Source: Bacteroides sp. OM05-12 (GTDB lineage: Bacteria > Bacteroidota > Bacteroidia > Bacteroidales > Bacteroidaceae). Taken from it: 64,000 bases of DNA. Of the stretch, positions 7,637 to 15,997 are shown in pieces. Within the stretch, counting starts at the first letter, position 1. Every line of letters begins with the position of its first letter. Location of the stretch: positions 186,001 to 250,000 of the forward strand of contig NZ_QSUN01000004.1 of NCBI RefSeq assembly GCF_003438995.1, in the 5' to 3' direction. The notes under the pieces are model-generated. The model had not been told where the DNA came from. It did not search any database and saw nothing but the letters and a program-made list of their open reading frames with translations. The position numbers and the translations under genes were made by a program.

Positions 7637-9256
7637 ATGTTACACCAATTCTCGCAACCGATCGCCCACATAGCTCTCCCCGAAAAGTTCACATATCCTT
7701 TTCACTATACTCCACACCCGCTATGTATGATAGCCGCCAATGAGTTACAGGATTATATCGCAACACGAGAAGAATGGAAAGAAGAATTACAGCAGGGAAA
7801 GATGTTCGGAGTACTGATTGTGCAGACTTCAACCGGAGAGCTAGGCTACGTAGCTGCCTTTTCCGGCAATCTGGCAGGCAAGAATCAGCATCCGTTTTTT
7901 GTTCCGCCGGTGTACGACCTGTTACAGCCGAAAGGTTTCTTTAAAATAGAAGAAGAAAACATCTCACTGATTAACAAACAGATAAAACAGATAGAGGAAG
8001 ATGCATCCTACTTGAAGCTTCAAAGTCAATTGTCGGAAGCGGAAACGAACTGCCGAAAAGAACTTAAAGAGGCTAAAGAGGTAATGAAAGCTGCTAAAGA
8101 GCAGCGTGAGGTTCTTCGCCGGAACAACCCTTGCGAAGAAGAACGGATAGCCCTGATACGGGAAAGCCAATTTCAAAAGGCAGAATATAAACGACTTGAG
8201 CGGTCATGGAAAGAGCGTATCTCGGCTTTACAAATTAAGGTAGATAACTATTCCAATCAGGTAGAAGAATTAAAGAAAGAGCGTAAAGTCCGTTCCGCAG
8301 CATTGCAACAAAAGTTGTTCGAACAATATCGTATGCTCAATGCTTTAGGGGAAGAAAAAGACCTATGTAGTATTTTTGAAGATACGGCACAGAAAGTTCC
8401 TCCTGCCGGTGCAGGTGAGTGTGCCGCTCCCAAACTATTGCAATATGCTTACCAACAGCATTGGAAGCCCATTGCAATGGCCGAGTTTTGGTGGGGCGAC
8501 TCTCCCAAAATGGAAATCCGCCGTCACAGTCATTATTATCCGGCCTGTAAAGGAAAGTGTGAGCCGATATTGAAACACATGCTTCAAGGATTACGCGTAG
8601 AGGATAACCCATTATCAAAAGACGTTCATCAAAACACAGTATTAGAGATTCTTTATGAAGATGAATGGTTGGCAGTAATTAATAAACCCGACGGAGTGTT
8701 GTCTGTACCCGGAAAGATAAACGCGGATTCTATCCATAGCCGTCTACAAACACTATATCCCCACGCAACCGGACCAATGATTGTGCACCGATTGGACATG
8801 GCAACGTCCGGATTACTGCTTATTGCCAAAACCAAAGATGTTCATAAGCATCTGCAAGCACAATTCAAAGACCGTGCCATAAAGAAACGCTATACCGCGC
8901 TTCTGGAAGGTAATATCAAGGAAAATACAGGAGTAATCGATTTACCGATTTGCCCGAACCCTACCGACAGACCACGGCAAATAGTAAGCACGGAACATGG
9001 CAAACCTGCAACAACCCGATATGAAGTGATAGAGCACAGAAAAGACCGAACACTTGTTTCTTTCTACCCATTAACAGGACGTACCCATCAGCTGCGAGTA
9101 CATTCCGCCCATTCACTCGGACTCAACGCCCCTATCGTAGGAGACGAACTGTACGGTAAAAAAGCAGACCGGCTCTATCTCCATGCCGAATACTTAGAGT
9201 TCAAACATCCTGTATCGGGAAAGATTATCCAAATAGAGAAGAAAGCGGATTTTTAG
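7637..9256 (+). CDS. RluA-family pseudouridine synthase with long N-terminal coiled-coil extension
   Basis: The protein has 539 residues. The C-terminal 220 or so residues are a classical RluA catalytic domain. They contain INKPDGVLSVPG, the catalytic aspartate in HRLDMATSGLLLIAK, RYTALLEG and GRTHQLRVHSAH. The first 330 or so residues are unusual for RluA. They consist of an N-terminal block, a coiled coil at about 115-235, and a conserved-looking domain with PAGAGECAAPKLLQYA, MAEFWWGDSPKMEIR and PACKGKCEPILKHML. Similar long RluA-type enzymes exist in several phyla. It isomerises uridine in rRNA or tRNA; the exact site is unknown. Its stop codon overlaps that of the convergent gene at 9253. 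Confidence 0.88.
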   Translation: MLHQFSQPIAHIALPEKFTYPFHYTPHPLCMIAANELQDYIATREEWKEELQQGKMFGVLIVQTSTGELGYVAAFSGNLAGKNQHPFFVPPVYDLLQPKGFFKIEEENISLINKQIKQIEEDASYLKLQSQLSEAETNCRKELKEAKEVMKAAKEQREVLRRNNPCEEERIALIRESQFQKAEYKRLERSWKERISALQIKVDNYSNQVEELKKERKVRSAALQQKLFEQYRMLNALGEEKDLCSIFEDTAQKVPPAGAGECAAPKLLQYAYQQHWKPIAMAEFWWGDSPKMEIRRHSHYYPACKGKCEPILKHMLQGLRVEDNPLSKDVHQNTVLEILYEDEWLAVINKPDGVLSVPGKINADSIHSRLQTLYPHATGPMIVHRLDMATSGLLLIAKTKDVHKHLQAQFKDRAIKKRYTALLEGNIKENTGVIDLPICPNPTDRPRQIVSTEHGKPATTRYEVIEHRKDRTLVSFYPLTGRTHQLRVHSAHSLGLNAPIVGDELYGKKADRLYLHAEYLEFKHPVSGKIIQIEKKADF

Positions 9257-10149
9257 TGAATCCGCCGTCTTACATAATCTTCCAGTTTTGCATTGTTATT
9301 CGAAATCTCTGCCGGAATAAGGTATAAAAACCATTTTTGTTGATACGTCAAAAACTCTCCCGGCTCTAACAATGTCAACTTGCCATGATTCTCCAACTCT
9401 ACATAAAGACTGTTCGGAGCAAGAAAGATTTCAACCTCTCCTTGCAACGCAGGCAATAGTTCTTTGGGCACCGTCGGGAAAGTTTTTATAAACAATAAAT
9501 CCCCATATTGATGGGCAAGCCAACCCTCTTTTGTTGTTGCAAAAAGTTTCTGCCCCCGCTTAATCGAATCATTTACAAATGTATACCAAACAGTTCCATT
9601 CTCCTCATCAACATGTTCTAATGTAGAAGGAAGGTCTTTTAGCTCCCGGTCTCTGATTGGGAAAAAGGTCTTACCTCCCAAAACACGAACAATATCCCAC
9701 GCAGCAACATGTTGAATGGTATCGGAAATATTCTCAATCTTATAATTAATCAGTAAAGCCGTATCCTGAGAGATAGAGAATTCTTTCGTAAAACGAAATC
9801 CGGTTAACGAATCCTTCCCACTGACAAGACGAAGTAATCCTCCGTTATTTTCCGCTTGATAAGGAAGATTATCCAATACCGGAGCAGGAGGCCAAAACCT
9901 GCATTGAGGAGACGGCCACAGAGTAGCACCATAATATTTAGGATGCACCGTATCCTGCAATAACATCTCCTTGTTTCCTCTTTTAAAACTGATAATCTTT
10001 CCACCGTGCAAAGCAGAAACAGAAAGTGAAAGTTCACCTTTAGATAAGGTATATACTCCATTAGCTGTTTCTTTAATCACCTGGTCGCATTTTAAAGCAT
10101 AAGAAGGAATACTACTCCACACCATAAATAAGATAACCAGTAATCTCAC
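9253..10149 (-). CDS. Secreted DUF4380-like protein (galactose-mutarotase-like beta-sandwich)
   Basis: I place the start at the GTG at 10149, one base after the stop of the upstream GH92 gene. It gives a clean signal peptide (VRLLVILFMVWSSIPSYA). A longer in-frame reading from 10248 would run inside the GH92 gene and has no such leader. The mature part, including LSVSALHGGKIISF, TLWPSPQCRFWPPAPVLD and LEPGEFLTYQQKWFLY, resembles DUF4380, a fold related to aldose epimerases that is common in PULs. Its role is unknown; sugar binding or anomer handling is plausible. It is the last gene of the eight-gene PUL operon. Its stop codon overlaps that of the convergent RluA gene. Confidence 0.7.
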   Translation of the reverse strand: MRLLVILFMVWSSIPSYALKCDQVIKETANGVYTLSKGELSLSVSALHGGKIISFKRGNKEMLLQDTVHPKYYGATLWPSPQCRFWPPAPVLDNLPYQAENNGGLLRLVSGKDSLTGFRFTKEFSISQDTALLINYKIENISDTIQHVAAWDIVRVLGGKTFFPIRDRELKDLPSTLEHVDEENGTVWYTFVNDSIKRGQKLFATTKEGWLAHQYGDLLFIKTFPTVPKELLPALQGEVEIFLAPNSLYVELENHGKLTLLEPGEFLTYQQKWFLYLIPAEISNNNAKLEDYVRRRIH

Positions 10150-10150
10150 T

Positions 10151-12403
10151 TTAATTCTGTTCTGCAGGAGTACTGTCCATATAGAATTCCAATTTACCAC
10201 CTTCCGACAAATCTTTATGAGTAATATAACGCTTATTATAATCTTCACCGTTCAATTTCACTTTCCGAACATAAATATTCTGCTCATTCAAATCATGGGC
10301 AACTATCTCAAAGGGTGTGTCCCCTATCTGCAATTTAGCAGAATTAACCATCGGCTTACCAAATACATAATTACCGTCAGCAGGATTGACCGGATAAAAA
10401 CCCATCGCACTAAACACATACCACGCAGACATTTGACCGCAATCTTCATTTCCGCAAAGTCCGTCCGGCTGGTCCGTATATAATTCCGTCATAATTTTAT
10501 TCAACCATTCCTGAGTTTTATAAGGTTTGTTTACATAATTATAAAGATAAGCCACATGATGGCTGGGTTCATTACCATGTGCATATTGTCCGATTAGCCC
10601 CGATATATCAATGGGTACATCATCACCCGACAATCCGGAATGAATAGTAAATAAAGTATCTAATGCCGCTTCAAACTTTTCTTCTGAGCCGAATAAGCGA
10701 ACCAATCCCGGGACATCGTGAGGAACAAAGAAAGAATATTGCCAGGAATTGCCCTCCACCCAATCACATTCTCCATATGAAGAGTAAAACGGATCAAACG
10801 GACGGCGGAACTGTCCTGTAGAAGAATATCCATTCATCAGGCTATATTCTTTATCAAAGTAGTTTTTATAGCTTTCAGACCGTTTCATAAAATACTCAAA
10901 GTCTTTCTCTTTTCCTAAATCCTTTGCCATACGTGCTATGCACCAATCATCAAAACAGTATTCTAAAGCTGTCGATACAGATTTATTATATTTATCATAA
11001 GGTATATACCCATATTCTTTTAGCTGTTTAACCCCGAAATCATCCTGCATTGCAGAAGTTTTCATAGCTTCATAAGCCTTTTCAACATCAAATCCCCGTA
11101 TTCCCTTAAAATAGGCATCGACAATCACAGGCACCGCATGATAACCGATCATACAATTCGTTTCACTCGACCATAAAGGCCATACGGGTAAAAGTCCGTA
11201 TTGTTCATATTGTGCAAGCATGGAGCAGATTATACTGTTTACTTTATCAGGAGTAACAACGGTCAACAACGGATTGGCTGCCCTAAACGTATCCCATAGA
11301 GACATAACCGTATAGTTTTCATATCCGGCAGCCAGATGTTTCTTCCCATCAAACCCAATATATTCCTGATTTACATCATTGAACAGGTAGGGAGCAAGCA
11401 AAGAATGATACAATGCCGTATAGAAAATAGTTTTTTCCTTTTCAGGAGCGTCAATGATTATCTTAGACAATTCATCTTCCCACTCATTCTGCACATTTGC
11501 CAAGACTTTATTAAAATCCCAATCGGGAATTTCTGTTGTCAAATTCAACAATGCATTTTCTATACTTACCGACGAGACTCCAACCTTTATCAGAACCTGC
11601 TCATCTCGGGTGGTTTTATAATCAATAACCGCTTTTATATTTTTGCCCTTCGCATTACTATCGGTAACAAGTACATCATCAGAGAAAAGTGTTACCGCAT
11701 CAAACGGCTTAGAAAAACAAGCAACAAAATAAATCTGTTGATTACTCCAGTACAATTCTCCCGGATCACCCCATCCTTTCGTCTTACGTATGCCGGTAAT
11801 CATGTGATTATCCTTAATATCCAGCGTTAATTCTTTGATGGAATCCGTAGAATAATGATGAGACAAATCTAAAATAATATGTGCACTATCACTCTTTGAA
11901 AAAGTATACTTATGGAAACCACAACGTGGAGTAGCAGTCAATTCTGCCGTTATATCATAATCCGATAAATTCACTTTATAATATCCGGGGGAAGCCCACT
12001 CTTTGTCATGAGAGAAACGCGAACGATATCCGGCATCCGGATTTTCTTTTGTTCCCGATTGAAGTTTTACTTCTCCGGTAAAAGGCATTATCAATACATC
12101 CATTAAATCCGAGCGACCGGTACCGGATAAATGTGTATGGGAAAATCCGATAATCGAACTATCCGAATAATGATAGCCCGAGCACCAATCCCAACCTTCA
12201 AGTCCTGTATCCGGACTAACCTGAACCATACCAAATGGAACAGCAGCGCCCGGGAATGTATGCCCATGTCCGGCAGTCCCGATAAACGGGTCTACATATT
12301 CGATTAATCTTTTATCCATATTTTCCGACTTCTTCCCGGTAAAAGAGCATCCACCCCACAGCAGACTCACGGCAATTGAAAGAATTATATGCTTTCTCAT
12401 CAT
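10151..12403 (-). CDS. GH92 family alpha-mannosidase, lipoprotein
   Basis: The protein has 750 residues with a lipoprotein signal (LLWGGC, Cys19), so it is membrane anchored, periplasmic or on the surface. GH92 signatures are visible: VDPFIGTAGHGHTFPGA near the N-terminus, MSLWDTFRAANPLLT in the middle, HGNEPSHHVAYLYNY with the conserved glutamate of the catalytic region, and CGNEDCGQMSAWYVFSAMG. GH92 enzymes are calcium-dependent exo-alpha-mannosidases acting with inversion. In a galactan-type PUL its presence is slightly unexpected and may point to a mannose-decorated glycan or a different specificity. A 17-bp sequence upstream of it duplicates the end of the preceding gene. Confidence 0.93.
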   Translation of the reverse strand: MMRKHIILSIAVSLLWGGCSFTGKKSENMDKRLIEYVDPFIGTAGHGHTFPGAAVPFGMVQVSPDTGLEGWDWCSGYHYSDSSIIGFSHTHLSGTGRSDLMDVLIMPFTGEVKLQSGTKENPDAGYRSRFSHDKEWASPGYYKVNLSDYDITAELTATPRCGFHKYTFSKSDSAHIILDLSHHYSTDSIKELTLDIKDNHMITGIRKTKGWGDPGELYWSNQQIYFVACFSKPFDAVTLFSDDVLVTDSNAKGKNIKAVIDYKTTRDEQVLIKVGVSSVSIENALLNLTTEIPDWDFNKVLANVQNEWEDELSKIIIDAPEKEKTIFYTALYHSLLAPYLFNDVNQEYIGFDGKKHLAAGYENYTVMSLWDTFRAANPLLTVVTPDKVNSIICSMLAQYEQYGLLPVWPLWSSETNCMIGYHAVPVIVDAYFKGIRGFDVEKAYEAMKTSAMQDDFGVKQLKEYGYIPYDKYNKSVSTALEYCFDDWCIARMAKDLGKEKDFEYFMKRSESYKNYFDKEYSLMNGYSSTGQFRRPFDPFYSSYGECDWVEGNSWQYSFFVPHDVPGLVRLFGSEEKFEAALDTLFTIHSGLSGDDVPIDISGLIGQYAHGNEPSHHVAYLYNYVNKPYKTQEWLNKIMTELYTDQPDGLCGNEDCGQMSAWYVFSAMGFYPVNPADGNYVFGKPMVNSAKLQIGDTPFEIVAHDLNEQNIYVRKVKLNGEDYNKRYITHKDLSEGGKLEFYMDSTPAEQN

Positions 12404-12424
12404 AGCAAACTTTTTATTTCTTAA

Positions 12425-12497
12425 AAACTCAACTTCATTAGAATACGATAAATACTTATGACTAATTATTCTTCAAATCCAAACTCAACTTCATTAG
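12425..12497. repeat. 17-bp perfect direct repeat
   Basis: The 17-bp sequence AAACTCAACTTCATTAG occurs at 12425-12441 and again at 12481-12497. One copy lies in the last codons of the GH-A gene and the other in the gap before GH92. It looks like a small local duplication. Confidence 0.8.
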
Positions 12498-15400
12498 CCC
12501 AATGTTCTTTCCAATCCGGATGGAAAGCACGAGAATTCTTTTTAGAGACACTACGTTCTTTCGCCAATTCCATACATGCAGCCGGAGCACCATCATCATT
12601 TACACGGAATGAAAACTTAATCTTTTCCCCTTTATCTAAAGCTTGTCTCACATGAGGGATTTCACTCCACGGAATGGCACATTCGGTATAAAGAGTATTT
12701 CCTTTACGAACAGTCATTAACTTACCATCTTTCACTGCACCATCATAAAAAGACTTTCCCTGACGCGGATAAAAATGTTTTCTAGGCATTCCCGGAACTA
12801 GCATACGCCAAATTTCAAAACCTCCTCCATACTCCGGAGCTACAGTATTCAGTGCATATTCATAATCCGTACATTTATATCCTATATATCTGGGCATAGT
12901 ACCTTTACTGTGAGCCTCCATGCCATCTTCACCAATCGGTAACACATTAAAAGCGATAAGAATATTATCAAATCTTTCTCCTGTCGTTCCATCCGGCAAA
13001 GTCGGTCTTTTCCGATATGTAAACCTACGTACACCTTCAGGCCATTTTAACGGGACCAAATCATCTTGGCTAACAACATTACACAGAATACCCAACATCG
13101 TTTTGTCCGGTAATCCCATTATATAATAACCTGATGTGCCATACACACCTTTCCAATCACCGCACGTATCAAAATCACGTCCTGCGGATTTGGCTGAAAC
13201 TTTTCCATTTGCAGAAATAGTCGTTTCATCAAAAAATACACCTGCCAATTTAGCCGTATACCACCAACCGTAAGCAGAACAACGGACACGAACCTTACCC
13301 GACAAATTAAAAGAAAGATATACGCCATTCCATAACTTATCAACATTTTCCGTCAATAATTCCTTGCCCGTCTCACGGTCATAAATAACAACAGAAACGC
13401 CATGCTGTGCTATATTAGGAAAATAAAAGGAAGTTTTTACCATCTTATCCATAGGTAAATCAATATCTATTCCTATAGATTGGGTCGTTTGCGTATTTTC
13501 TATATAATTTAAGATACGGCCATCCCCTTGAGGTTGCATTAACGCCATCTTATTATCAACTTCAGCCGACTGCTTTACTAATACTGATTGCATGGCATGT
13601 ATTGTCTGCATATAAGATGTATCCGGATAAAAGAACTGATCATCATCCCTATATTCAAATCGGAATGTACCTTTATTAGGAGTTTTATCGGCTATTTTCG
13701 CTGCAAAATAAAAATATTGCTCATCATAACCCAAATAAGCATGGGCTAATCCCTCTGCATTATTATCAAAATTCTGAAATGGATACCAAGCTGCCTCTGT
13801 CAAAGAAATGCTCGCTTTATCAGAACCTCTTACTACCTGTGGAATAGCTCCGTTCCAATCATCCAGATTACCATCGACCTGAATTGTCCTTTTTGAAATT
13901 ACATTCACATGCATATCTTCTATATGTTTGGCAATTCCATCTTTTCCCGCATCAAATATTACCTCAAGAGGATAAGTATTGTCTGAATTGGCATCTCCCT
14001 TTTCTACTTTCACCTTTACAGTTCTCGTTTCATTACCTTTCAAACGTATTTTCGACGGATATATAACATTTAAACTTCCAAGATTCACTTTTAACGAACC
14101 TGTTACATCACGATTTAAAATATTAGTGATTTCCAGATCCATTTCCGGACAAACCAATATTGGCGCAGTAAAATCCTTTGCTATAATATTCACAGGTTCA
14201 TAACCATCCACTTTTGCCGTTTTCAAGGCAGTAACTAATTGTTTAAATGAGCCTTTCTTCCCATTAGTGCGCATAAAATAACCTTGATAATTTAGTGGAA
14301 TCTCATATTTACCATTTCTTGGTGAAATAATATTCCCATAGAAATCATATAACCGAAATGTAGGTTTTGCTATTACAGTCATTTTTCCATCAGTGATAGA
14401 ATGTCCTGTTGACAAACCGTTTACATTTCTAAAAAGCATATTGTCTTTACCAAAAGCTTCTCCCAAATCTCCGGCAATGACAATAGTCCCATCCTCTTCA
14501 TTACTATTATATCCATCAAATAGCATCACCCACGGAAGACTATTATGAAATAACAAACGATTAAATTCACGTTCGCCGATTAAACTCTGAGTAGCTCCCA
14601 TAGCTGCTGTTGCCGACCATGTAGAATGAATAGTAGGTATTTTCTGAATACCATTCGCTGTTTGTATCTCAGAGTAACTTTTAGCATCGCCTTTCCCCGA
14701 ATACATATAACCTCCGTATATCCCCATTGACCGATCATATCCAGCAGAACGATTAGCAGCAACAACCAGCCCTATCCTATCATCCGTGTTTCCAACCCAA
14801 CTCTCTGTATCCCAAATCAAGACTTTACCTTTATGATATTTACGATTATTCCACTCCGGATATATTACAGGAGATTCCATTCCTTGATAATGAATAGACA
14901 AAAAATCGAATATAGGAAGCATATCCATTGTACCGTCTGCAAAAAATTTATCTAAAGCATTGGAATTAGAATCACCTCCTCCAACAAGGACATCAGCACC
15001 TTCTTTACGGCATTCCACCACTGCCTCCGCCATTTTAGTATAAATCTCACGATAACGGATCATATCAGCCTGCCATCCGGAAATAGAAATACCCTCCCAC
15101 GGCTCATTCCATAAGGAAACTGCTGTAACCGGCCCTTTAGGCCAACCATACTTCAAACAGATCTCTTTAACAAATGATTTAAAATCGTCATCCATATCCG
15201 GAAGCCAAACATAATCCTGCTTTGTACGTAGAAAATATCCATTCTCATCCAAATGCGGACGAGGAATCCCCAATGGCATTAACGATCCCCCTTCTCCTAT
15301 CATCACCAGTACTGTAATGTTATTATCCATATATCTTTTCATTTCATCCTCAAAGTCCTGCATCATTTTGCGATACCCCGGATTTGTCGTCGGCAAATAC

Positions 15401-15993
15401 CCTAAGCCATAACGAATGGCTTGTACTCCAATACGGCCTAAGAAATCAACTCCTAAATCATCTAATGCCTGTTTTGGATATTGCATTTTTACCGGACTTG
15501 CCTGTATGCTATACACAAAGCTCGTTCCAAGCCTTCTACCATTTTCACCCAAATCAAAAACAATAGCATATCCACCATATTTATTGATATCATCAACTGA
15601 TACAGACAAGTTCGTATATCCTTTAGGAGAAATAGATATATGCATAGGAATTACTTTCTCATAATCCATCTTTATAACTTGAGGCAACCACACATTATTA
15701 GGAATGCCTTTAGTTCCATACTGGATAATATAAACTTTAGCCTCCGTATCAATGGGATTATCCAAATTATTTTTCAATTGAAACTGAAATTCGATTTTAT
15801 CTCCGGGCCAAAAGATGTTAGCAGGTGCTGAAGAATAAATCGGAGTAACATCAAAATCATAAAAGCGCAGTCCTTCTTTCACTCCAAATACCGATTCATA
15901 ATCTTTCCATTCATAAGGTTTCTTCATTTGTGCATTAGTTACAGCAAATACGCCACAAAGCAACATGAACAATATAATAATCCTTCCTCGCAT
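12466..15993 (-). CDS. Clan GH-A-type glycoside hydrolase with C-terminal CBM9-like domains
   Basis: The start is placed at the ATG at 15993, which gives a signal peptide (MRGRIIILFMLLCGVFAVTNA) and lies 4 bp after the upstream stop. The protein has 1175 residues. An N-terminal beta-sandwich (about 25-165) precedes a TIM-barrel region (about 170-560). Clan GH-A hallmarks are SLWNEPWEG with Glu297 as probable acid/base and VLIWDTESWVG with Glu397 as probable nucleophile. After a linker sandwich, CBM9-like sequence starts at RTIQVDGNLDDWNG, and a second related region occupies the C-terminus. I cannot assign a known GH family; GH39, GH5 or GH79 relatives are possible. It sits between the toroid protein and GH92 genes. 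Confidence 0.7.
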   Translation of the reverse strand: MRGRIIILFMLLCGVFAVTNAQMKKPYEWKDYESVFGVKEGLRFYDFDVTPIYSSAPANIFWPGDKIEFQFQLKNNLDNPIDTEAKVYIIQYGTKGIPNNVWLPQVIKMDYEKVIPMHISISPKGYTNLSVSVDDINKYGGYAIVFDLGENGRRLGTSFVYSIQASPVKMQYPKQALDDLGVDFLGRIGVQAIRYGLGYLPTTNPGYRKMMQDFEDEMKRYMDNNITVLVMIGEGGSLMPLGIPRPHLDENGYFLRTKQDYVWLPDMDDDFKSFVKEICLKYGWPKGPVTAVSLWNEPWEGISISGWQADMIRYREIYTKMAEAVVECRKEGADVLVGGGDSNSNALDKFFADGTMDMLPIFDFLSIHYQGMESPVIYPEWNNRKYHKGKVLIWDTESWVGNTDDRIGLVVAANRSAGYDRSMGIYGGYMYSGKGDAKSYSEIQTANGIQKIPTIHSTWSATAAMGATQSLIGEREFNRLLFHNSLPWVMLFDGYNSNEEDGTIVIAGDLGEAFGKDNMLFRNVNGLSTGHSITDGKMTVIAKPTFRLYDFYGNIISPRNGKYEIPLNYQGYFMRTNGKKGSFKQLVTALKTAKVDGYEPVNIIAKDFTAPILVCPEMDLEITNILNRDVTGSLKVNLGSLNVIYPSKIRLKGNETRTVKVKVEKGDANSDNTYPLEVIFDAGKDGIAKHIEDMHVNVISKRTIQVDGNLDDWNGAIPQVVRGSDKASISLTEAAWYPFQNFDNNAEGLAHAYLGYDEQYFYFAAKIADKTPNKGTFRFEYRDDDQFFYPDTSYMQTIHAMQSVLVKQSAEVDNKMALMQPQGDGRILNYIENTQTTQSIGIDIDLPMDKMVKTSFYFPNIAQHGVSVVIYDRETGKELLTENVDKLWNGVYLSFNLSGKVRVRCSAYGWWYTAKLAGVFFDETTISANGKVSAKSAGRDFDTCGDWKGVYGTSGYYIMGLPDKTMLGILCNVVSQDDLVPLKWPEGVRRFTYRKRPTLPDGTTGERFDNILIAFNVLPIGEDGMEAHSKGTMPRYIGYKCTDYEYALNTVAPEYGGGFEIWRMLVPGMPRKHFYPRQGKSFYDGAVKDGKLMTVRKGNTLYTECAIPWSEIPHVRQALDKGEKIKFSFRVNDDGAPAACMELAKERSVSKKNSRAFHPDWKEHWANEVEFGFEE

Positions 15994-15997
15994 AACA

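Noticed and set aside
10150..10248. A 33-residue N-terminal extension of the DUF4380-like protein
   Set aside because: It overlaps the GH92 coding end, and the GTG at 10149 gives a proper signal peptide.
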